From: Temnothorax longispinosus
Lineage: Eukaryota > Arthropoda > Insecta > Hymenoptera > Formicidae
Direction: 5' to 3'
Assembly (NCBI RefSeq): GCF_030848805.1
Contig: NC_092358.1
Location: 14,362,433-14,426,432 of the forward strand
DNA: 64,000 bases
Shown in pieces: positions 56,996-64,000 of this stretch. The position numbers and the translations under genes were made by a program. The first letter of the stretch is position 1. Every line of letters begins with the position of its first letter. Below the pieces are notes generated by a model. That model was not told the origin of the DNA, did no database searches, and saw only the letters and a program-made list of their open reading frames with translations.

Positions 56996-57790
56996 CCTTA
57001 GAACAAATCTTAAAATTACTATTAATTCTTTTGTAGAACATAAAATCTTTGGTAACTCATATGAAACGAATAAACAAAGGTAACTCGTAAGAAACGAATA
57101 AATTGCGTAATAATAATTACAAATAATATGCACAAAACAAAAATAATCCTAGTTCTTAAAAAATATGTAATAATTCTCGTATTTGTACTTAGCAATTGCA
57201 CTTCTTTAAATTGTTGATTATTTCAGTCATTTTGAGCACCATCTAAATATTTTATCTGTTTATCCTTAGAACAAATCTTAACATTACTAATTCTTTTGTA
57301 GAACATAAAATCTTCGGTAACTCATATAAAACAAATAAACGAAGGTAACTCGTAAGAAACGAATAAAATGCGTAATAATAATAAGTACAAATAATATGCA
57401 CAAAACAAAAATAATCCTAATTCTTAAAAAATATGTAATAATTCTCGTATTTGTACTTAGCAATTGCACTTCTTTAAATTGCTGATTATTTCAGTCATTT
57501 TGAGCACCATCTAAATATTTTATCTGTTTATCCTTAGAACAAATCTTAATATTACTAATTCTTTTGTAGAACATAAAATCTTTGGTAACTCATATGAAAC
57601 AAATAAACGAAGATAACTCGTAAGAAATGAATAAAATGCGTAATAATAAGTACAAATAATATGCACAAAACAAAAATAATCCTAGTTCTTAAAAAATATG
57701 TAATAATTCTCGTATTTGTACTTAGCAATTGCACTGCTTTACACTGCTGATTACTTCAGTCATTTTGAGCATCATCTAAATATTATACCT
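56996..57790. repeat. Triplicated 268-bp 3' flank of the H2 Myb-like gene
   Basis: CCTTAGAACAAATCTTA begins units at 56996, 57264 and 57532. Units are over 90% identical. The third unit runs into the stop codon region of the Myb-like gene, so the repeat is derived from its 3' UTR. A TATCAATA-rich tract precedes it (56900-56970). Confidence 0.85.
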
Positions 57791-59438
57791 GTTCATACTC
57801 AATGTCCGAGCTTTCTTTATCTTCTTTAATCACAGGACGAGATAATGATTCACTTTGTCGTATAATGGATACTTGACGTGAAGAGGATGGATTTTGGACA
57901 AGTGACTGATGCGGTATGATATTTGGTCGGATAACAGTTGCAGGTGGTAAACTTGTAAATTTAGGAAGCGCTTTTTTAATTTGATCTGGCTTTGAGCGAG
58001 TCTGCATTTCGTGCCATGGCGAAGTATAAGGTTGAGCTGTATTCTTATTGTTCTGAGGTAGTAGAGTTTCTGTGAACATCGGATTCATTGGTGGCATAGT
58101 TGAAATTCTAGGAAATAGCTGAACCGTTGGATAATTTGTAGGTAACGGCGAATTCAAATTTTGTAGCCCTGTGAGTAACATTTGCGTTTGCTGCAAAAAG
58201 ATATGATTATATTGATTAAGCATCTCCTGATCAAGCTTGCGCTGTTCTTCGATAGTTTTTGTCAGTAAATTTTCTTGCGATTCAATTATTTGCTGTGTAA
58301 AGTTTTGCATAATCTTCAGATTAGATCCTGGACCTTCGCGCCTTGGATATGTAGGTGTTTTACATATTTTACGTTTCTTAGAAGAAGCGCATAGCTTGTC
58401 AGAGCTATCAAGTTCACACGAATCTAAGGAAGGCATTGAACTGGCATTGCTGTCTTCCGATAAACAGCTGAACGTTGGTGATAATGGACTTTGTAGGACA
58501 TCAGAAAATGATGTTCGGTGACTAGTTGAAGTAGATGGTGACAGGCTAGAACGACCACTAGTACGTTCCACGAATTGCCTTTTCTGTGATCCATCACGAC
58601 CTTCTGAATTTTCTGATGTTACGACGGACCCAGCATTACTTGCACAATAACCAGAGGTCTCATCATCTGAAAAATACATTATTACATAGTTAATTCGGTG
58701 TCTATATTTGTGTTAGTAACATATTTTTAATAATTAAAATAATATAGCAGCACCACTATTAAATATAAACTTAAACATTCAAAAATCATACTTAGATCCG
58801 GAGGCAATACCGTAGAATCTACACCACTTTGATTTACAATTGGTCGGTGACCAAATATCTCACTCAGCTCTTCGAAAAAAGGACATTTTACTTTATCTTT
58901 GGTTCCTGCGCCGCTTACTGATAAAGCTTCTGTTGTAGCTTTAAATCGTTCTGTAAATAAAAAAAGCATTAAAAGTAAAAGGTAACATTTTCACTGCAAA
59001 AGCAACGATTGAAGTTTATTGTCAATTCCAAAATAAGTGTTCTAGTCATTAACAGGCTATGGTATAAAATAGATGGACGGTAAAAGAAATTCATTGTCGT
59101 ATCTTATTTTAATACACGTTTATTGAAATAAGATGCGACTATGAATTCCTATTCCTTGTTCTTTATTCCTCTCATTAGGTCTGAGCCTTTACAATTACAA
59201 TATTTTTTTCAATTTACATACTTTTCATCGCTTTAAATTTGTCTAAGAGTTGCGTAGGTGTTTTCCGATATCCTTTGCTCTTAAAGGCTTCCTCTACTTT
59301 CTTGAATATTTCGGAAGTTCTAAACTTCTTTCCATCCATCAATGCTATTACTTGCAATTCTTTTATAATTGCTAAAAAGCACTCCGTCTCCTGGACATCC
59401 CAAGTGGCCGGCTTCTTTCTTTCTTGATTAGAAGCCAT
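57783..59438 (-). CDS. H2 Myb/trihelix-like DNA-binding accessory protein
   Basis: Three exons are supported by GT-AG signals: 59438-59222 (start MASNQERKKPATWD), 58950-58792 and 58666-57783. Exons 1 and 2 encode a SANT/trihelix-like domain: WDVQETECFLAIIKELQV, IFKKVEEAFKSKGYRKTPTQ, LLDKFKAMK, then ERFKATTE and KCPFFEELSEIFG. Exon 3 is Ser/Pro/Gln-rich with a Lys-Lys-Arg-Lys basic stretch and a helical QEN/QQT segment. Autonomous Harbinger elements encode such a protein beside the transposase; it helps nuclear import and binding to the transposon ends. No frameshift is seen, so it appears intact while its transposase is dead. Confidence 0.85.
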
Positions 59439-59984
59439 TGTAAACAAAATATAACCTCTATTTTTACATCAAAATACATTAAACGCGAAGAGCTCAGCTG
59501 CTTATCTTTTCCTATAAAAATGATAAAGATTTAATACAAAAAAATTAAATCAAAGACATGAGCAGACGTCGAAATTTTTTGCATGGAATTAAGCTGCACG
59601 TAAAATTTAGGCGGTGATACTAAAAAATTATATATCATTCAATAGTAAAGTTATCGAATAAAATATAGTATAATAATACTTGTATAAATTTCTGCTTACA
59701 GAGAAAAGTAATATCTCCTGGATAATAGTAAAGCAAAACTCGATAGTATGAAGTAAAACGTCTTCTAAAAGATTTATGTATAAACTCATTTATCAAGTTG
59801 GCAACACTATAGTAACGCTAACTCAACTCTTGTCGTTTCCATCGAACCTCATTTAGACCCTACCTTAAAATTTTATTGGGTAGGGTTCAGGTTCGAGTTT
59901 GGTGTTTCCACCGGAAGAGCGCTCACTCCAACCCGATTCTGACCCGACTCTGACCCAGTACGAACCCTCGGTGGAAACTTACTC

Positions 59985-60081
59985 CATGAGTGCCCGACAA
60001 TGCATAGAAATTCGAAATGAATTTTGTCGTTATTTTAATAACGAGGGAGCAGTGCCGTGGCAATATGAAAGATGTATGTAA
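59985..60081 (+). pseudogene. H1 transposase C-terminal piece
   Basis: After the H2 insertion the frame resumes with SARQCIEIRNEFCRYFNNEG and stops at 60081. The spliced-together frame is continuous across the CAT duplication, which proves that H2 entered this exon. Confidence 0.85.
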
Positions 60082-60228
60082 ATAAATGTGTCTGTGTCTT
60101 TTCTATTTGAAATAGGAAATACATTAATAATTACTTATAATGTATATTTCCTGGTAATAGATATTCAGTTTTCAAATGGATGGAACCCAATCCGGGTTGT
60201 TTCATATCCGTTTGTTGCGACCAAAAAG

Positions 60229-60270
<42 letters not shown>

Positions 60271-60275
<5 letters not shown>

Positions 60276-60487
60276 GGTCTAGAGGTATGTTCCGGGACTG
60301 TTTACGTTTTTTGAAATGTACAGTCCTGGAATATAACGCATATATATGTAATCAGATTCAAAAAATTGTCCCGAAACGTGCCGTAGGACATGAATTTTTT
60401 CCAGGACAGTCCTGGAAACTGCCAAATGTCCTGGAATATACCGATGTAAAAAAATAAAAGTCCCGGAACATACTTCCAGACCTACAT
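60271..60487. mobile_element. MITE with TA-type flanks
   Basis: The inverted repeats are ATGTAGGTCTAGAGGTATGT (left) and ACATACTTCCAGACCTACAT (right), continuing through TCCGGGACT/AGTCCCGGA. It lies at the end of a (TA)n run (60231-60270), so a TA target is likely but a duplication cannot be told from the microsatellite. Tc1/mariner type is possible. Confidence 0.7.
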
Positions 60488-60489
60488 AT

Positions 60490-61030
60490 ATACCTATGTG
60501 TGTGTGTGTGTGTAGTATGTTCTTAAAAATTAATAAAGCATCTAGAAATGCATTTTTTTTAAGCTAAAAAGCAGCACAATTATTTTACCTTATGGATGTA
60601 TTATAGCGGAAGGCTGATCGCAGTTTCAATTTCTATTATCCAAGCTAGGACATATTGGATATAATAAGTTATTTTGTATATAAATTTTCTATTTTTATTG
60701 TATTACATTACAATTAGTGATCAATAGAAAAAAATTATTTGCAATGCGTATAATTTCTAAATAGAGAATTTCCATAAATACTAAATAAACAATATTTTCA
60801 ATATTGTTTAAATATAGTAGCTATGTGCGAATTACATAGCAAATACACAAAAATATAAACAAAAAGTGTTTTTACAACCCAAAATCATAATTCAAGTTAA
60901 TTTGTTAATAAATCTACAAATAATATGCTGTTGTTAAATGAAAATAAAATTAAAATCTATAACATGAGATACGATAATGTACACGAGCGTGATATAGATA
61001 CATATACCAATATAGATACATATACCAATT
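60490..61030. other. AT-rich spacer within H1
   Basis: It contains a GT microsatellite (60497-60513) and AT-rich sequence with no coding signal. Confidence 0.4.
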
Positions 61031-61575
61031 TCAAGATTGCGCAACGGCCACCATCTTCTCTTGATAAATTAAATGTATAGCATGATTTACAAGGCCCATC
61101 AATTTCGATAACGATGCAGCCCCTGTATCTAGAAGAGCAGCTTGTTCTTGCGTTCCAGTAAAACGGACTACGCCAGCTGGGCGATCTGTACGCGCGCTGA
61201 TTACTCCAGTCTCTACCAAATTGCAAAGACATGCTTCTGTTTCTTCAGTCGGAAGATCTAGTAACTCAGCCATGCGAGTTAATGCAATCTTGGTGTAATA
61301 TTTGGCCATAATCCTTATGTTCTAAAAAAATGTTTCTTTATATATCTACATTCTGTGCATGATATTATTAAAGTAAGACTATCGTCAAATAAATATTTTA
61401 CTATTTTATATTTTTCAACTAAATTTCGAATATTGACAATTTTGTATGATATAACTTAATACATACATACTATACTTTTCATTATCATTTAAACACGTTC
61501 TGAATAATATATAAACTTACATGTTCTACAACACAGTTCCGCAAATCTGCCCACTGTTTGCATCCTTCTCGATTA
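61031..61575 (-). pseudogene. Last exons of proteasome subunit RPN5 (PSMD12), with intron
   Basis: Exon A (about 61575-61521) encodes REGCKQWADLRNCVVEH. An intron (61520-61322) with GTAAGT and TTTTTAG follows. Exon B (61321-61031) encodes NIRIMAKYYTKIALTRMAEL, then LPTEETEACLCNLVETGVI and a C-terminal helix ending MVAVAQS. This matches the PCI-domain C-terminus of the 19S lid subunit RPN5. Only about 110 of roughly 450 residues are present. The fragment lies inside H1, starting directly at the stop of the MADF gene. The retained intron argues for DNA-level capture, not reverse transcription. It could be expressed as 3' exons of the MADF transcript. Confidence 0.85.
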
Positions 61576-63032
61576 CACTTTCTTCGCTTTAGTCAGAATT
61601 TGCATCACTTGCAGCATAACATCGTCCACTAGCCGAGGATTGATTTCTCGAAGTTGGGCAGCAACGAGATTGCCAAATAAAGCCGCTTTGTCAGTCGGTT
61701 GTGTTGGTGGAGGAGGAAAAGGAGGAGGAGGAGGAGGAGGTACAAACGGCGGAATGTTAATTGCAGGTGAACGACCGAGAGCATCAACCAATCGATCAAA
61801 GGGTCCGTCTTCATCTATACTGAAACGACGCTTACCTACAACCATATTCACAGATCCTGTATTTCCTATCTATTAAAATTATATTCATAAGTCAAATAAA
61901 GGGTACTATGCAGTAGACTTGTTAGTTTACTCACGTGATCCACGACTGCTGCTGTTACTGCCAATGCTGCCACTACGAAAGATGTCTTCACTATCATTGG
62001 ATTCTTCACATTGGTTTTCCAGACCTTCGGACGCCGGAATATTGGTTGCAGTCCTGTAACATACAGTTTTGCATTAAATTTGCATGCAATAAATATAAAT
62101 AAAAATGTACTAGTGCATTGAGACACGTTTGTACGCTCGTAAATTCATACATACGTACTCGGTTTGAAGCTGCATATCGTTGATAAACTGCATCCGCTCA
62201 GCGTGCACCCAGCTGCTTCTTCGTGTTCCCGCTGAGCCACTCGGTTGGTGCTGCTTATTTTTATGGATTCTGTTGGCATCGCACAAAGATTTCCATTTTT
62301 TTTTATACTTGCAATGTCCATCGTAGCTAGAAAAGATAAAAATATGTTTATAGCACACTAATAAATTTTATTCCAATCAAGTTATAAACGTAGAATATTA
62401 CAGTTCATTGCTGCAATTATTTTCTCCCATAGTTTGTTTCCGCTTTCAGGGCTCGTTCTGCGAGAGGACGACGACAATCGTACAGCGGGGGACGCTTGCG
62501 AACTTCTTCGATAAGCTGTTTCTCTTCTTGAATTTTTTTGCTTCGCCAATTGCCATCAGCCTCTTGGTTTAGGATTTGGGTGGTCTCCTCCCTCGGCTCC
62601 ACCACCATCGCCTCCGTACCGTCCACCAAACTTTTACGAATAATTTGTCCGTCATCTGCACATTACAATATCCACTAATGCTACTTACAAAATATGTATA
62701 ATAAAAAAAAGGCATTAATACTCACCGCTTTGAGGATATAAAATATGTAAATCGTTATTTATATAAACATGACTAAATCCCTCAAAGTAAGGATGCAGAT
62801 CTACTTCATTTTTATGAATGACATTTTCACATATGTCACAGGTGTACAATAGAGTTTCCTACAATATAACAAATACAAATTAACACAATATAACAAATAA
62901 ATTTATATTACTTAAATAAATAAGAAATAAAAAGCAACCTAACCTATAAGTATGCTTAGTACTGTATAATATATAGATACTAACTTCGTTTGTATTTTCT
63001 GGCGATGTAAAATTATCCGTCCCTTCAGCCAT
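61573..63032 (-). pseudogene. H1 MADF-BESS DNA-binding accessory protein
   Basis: Six exons with GT-AG signals: 63032-62985 (MAEGTDNFTSPEN), 62858-62726, 62654-62402, 62336-62155, 62053-61935 and about 61865-61573. Exon 2 has a CDICENVIH...LHPYFEGFSH zinc-finger-like cluster. The MADF fold starts KQLIEEVRKRPPLYD, then LWEKIIAAMN, and KKKWKSLCDANRIHKNK with RSSWVHAERMQFI in exon 4. Exon 6 has a Pro-rich run and a BESS-like end, ALFGNLVAAQLREINPRLVD. A one-base shift is needed in exon 3 near 62475, between RPLAER and SPESGNKLW. This is the H1 counterpart of the Myb-like gene of H2. Apart from that shift the gene looks well kept. Confidence 0.75.
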
Positions 63033-63268
63033 ACTTATAATTATTCAACTTCTTTCTTATAACTTTTTAACTTCGTTCTTTCTGTGTCACCACGTGTACT
63101 TATTTCTCTCTGTGTCACCACGTGTTTTCGGCGTTCGGCGTTGCTTCGCTAAAAATTCAACCGTGTTGAACTTTTTAGCTAAGCAACGCCGTAACGCCAC
63201 CTTGACGAAAATTGATGGAGTGGGAATAAAACGCTGGCTTTTCTTCGCTCCGTGAAATTGTACCTTGA

Positions 63269-64000
63269 TTTCCGCCTCGTTGACATTTTCTCGGTCGCTC
63301 GCGTTCGACTCCCCGTCATACGCGGAATCGTCCCACGACCTGGCTGTCTCACGTTCATCGTTAGCCTCCTCTTCGCGATCGCTCGCCCCTGACTCCCCGT
63401 CATTCGCGGAGTCGGTCAGCGATCTGGTGTACGACGCTCGCCTCCGGTTGTCGTCCTCTTCGCGATCGCTCGCCCCTGACTCCCCGTCATCCGTGGAATC
63501 GGTCAGCGATCTTGCGGACTCTCGTTCGGTTTCGGTTGTTTCGCCGTCATCGTGATACCCGTCGTCGCTTTCCGCTTCATCCGGCTCGCCCTCTCCTCTC
63601 AATTTCGGCAATCTGTTGGGTTTCAATTGGCGGGCATTGAACACCCCGATCGTCTGTCCGTCGAGGTCCTCGATCAGGTAAGCGTTCGGTCGTATCACCT
63701 CTTGCACCCGATACGGTCCTTCGTATACCAGGTGTATCTTTTTCGTTAATTTTCGGCTGGCGTCCGATCTGCGGTGTCGCTTCACCCAGACCTGTTGTCC
63801 CGGCGTGTATTCCGCCGTTCCGTGTTTATCGGCTTGTATTTTCCGCTTCCGCGCTGCTTCGGCTAATCGTCTTCGCGCGGTCTCCACTTTATCCGCCAAC
63901 GCCTGTTCCGCTTCGCCGTCATCGTTCTCGAGGGGAATTAGCGCGGGATCGAGTGACGTCAAGTGTCCCGTCTCGCCGTCGTTTAGTTCGCATGGCGCAT
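63269..64000 (-). pseudogene. Gypsy-type integrase C-terminus (partial, window edge)
   Basis: The minus frame is open from the window edge. It shows CELNDGETGHLTSLDPALIP, a basic helix (KVETARRRLAEAARKRKIQ), then PGQQVWVKRHRRSDASRKLT and YEGPYRVQEVIRPNAYLIED, the GPY/F-type end of a Ty3/gypsy integrase. Normal integrases end soon after; here three acidic repeats of the DSTDDGESGASDREE type follow. The frame continues, in frame, beyond H1 at 43952. Protease and RT lie outside the window. Confidence 0.85.

Larger units (their letters stand above)
45620..59984 (+). mobile_element. PIF/Harbinger element H2 inside the H1 transposase
   Basis: The ends are GAGTAAATTTCC and, as complement, GAGTAAGTTTCC. 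They lead into longer inverted repeats with CGGGTCAGAGTCGGGT (left 45650-45670, right 59935-59965). CAT flanks both sides (45617-45619, 59985-59987). Removing H2 plus one CAT rejoins the H1 transposase frame. Excluding the gypsy insert, H2 is about 5.2 kb. It encodes a transposase (plus) and a Myb/trihelix-like protein (minus). Confidence 0.85.
43956..63265 (+). mobile_element. PIF/Harbinger element H1 (with nested H2 and gypsy)
   Basis: The terminal inverted repeats are about 50 bp. Left AGCTGAAATTTCATGCGAGC and right (complement) AGGTACAATTTCACGGAGC both run into GAAGAAAAGCCAGCG and CCCACTCCA. The 3-bp duplication TGA is at 43953-43955 and 63266-63268. A second, subterminal copy of the repeat lies at 44059-44096. 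Without H2 the element is about 4.9 kb, normal for an autonomous Harbinger. It carries a transposase (plus), a MADF-BESS gene (minus) and RPN5 exons (minus). Confidence 0.85.

Noticed and set aside
45617..59991. 7-bp CATGAGT target duplication for H2
   Set aside because: The GAGT on the left belongs to the H2 terminus (GAGTAAATTTCC matches GAGTAAGTTTCC at the other end); a 3-bp CAT duplication fits both the Harbinger family and the restored frame.

Overview
This is eukaryotic, almost certainly arthropod (insect) DNA, not prokaryotic. It has GT-AG introns, AT-rich spacers, Penelope-like elements, a Helentron, an I-type non-LTR element, Ty3/gypsy elements and PIF/Harbinger transposons. The only recognisable host-gene sequences are a Trio/Kalirin-like RhoGEF segment and the last exons of a 26S proteasome RPN5 (PSMD12) gene. 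A hymenopteran such as an ant would fit the mix of elements, but the sequence does not prove it. The window is a transposon graveyard; I see no complete, conventional host gene.

Layout: 1-1720 is an LTR-like module (family L) split by a Harbinger-type MITE. 1940-5015 is a decayed Helentron (helicase end, endonuclease, Ulp1-like protease) with repeats and a 5S rRNA-like tail. 5016-9240 holds Penelope-type ends, a 61-bp minisatellite and spacer. 9767-10909 is an inverted-repeat element with a perfect 8-bp target duplication and a satellite of hairpin units inside. 11071-11640 is Penelope debris. 11872-13893 carries an intron-free Trio-like frame. 13890-23660 holds two more family L modules; an I-type retrotransposon (14448-20927, 15-bp target duplication) sits in the first. 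24963-37264 is a region of inverted repeats: a 494-bp inverted pair, a 1.2-kb foldback element, and an 8.34-kb near-perfect palindrome (28026-36368) whose arms each carry a Penelope-like element. 37287-41160 is a GC-rich LTR-like promoter segment and another family L leader.

41227-64000 is a five-level nest. A Ty3/gypsy-type element on the minus strand (integrase C-terminus running into a very long charged tail) is split by Harbinger H1 (43956-63265, 3-bp duplication TGA). The transposase of H1 is split by Harbinger H2 (45620-59984, duplication CAT). The transposase of H2 is split by a complete gypsy element (46411-55530). The 3' LTR of that gypsy element holds a 622-bp MITE with TTAA duplications. 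Removing each insertion restores the reading frame or sequence around it, so the order of insertion can be read directly.

H1 and H2 share one plan: a DDE transposase on the plus strand converging on a DNA-binding protein gene on the minus strand (MADF-BESS in H1, Myb/trihelix-like in H2). H1 also holds intron-containing 3' exons of RPN5, which points to DNA-level capture of a host gene fragment.
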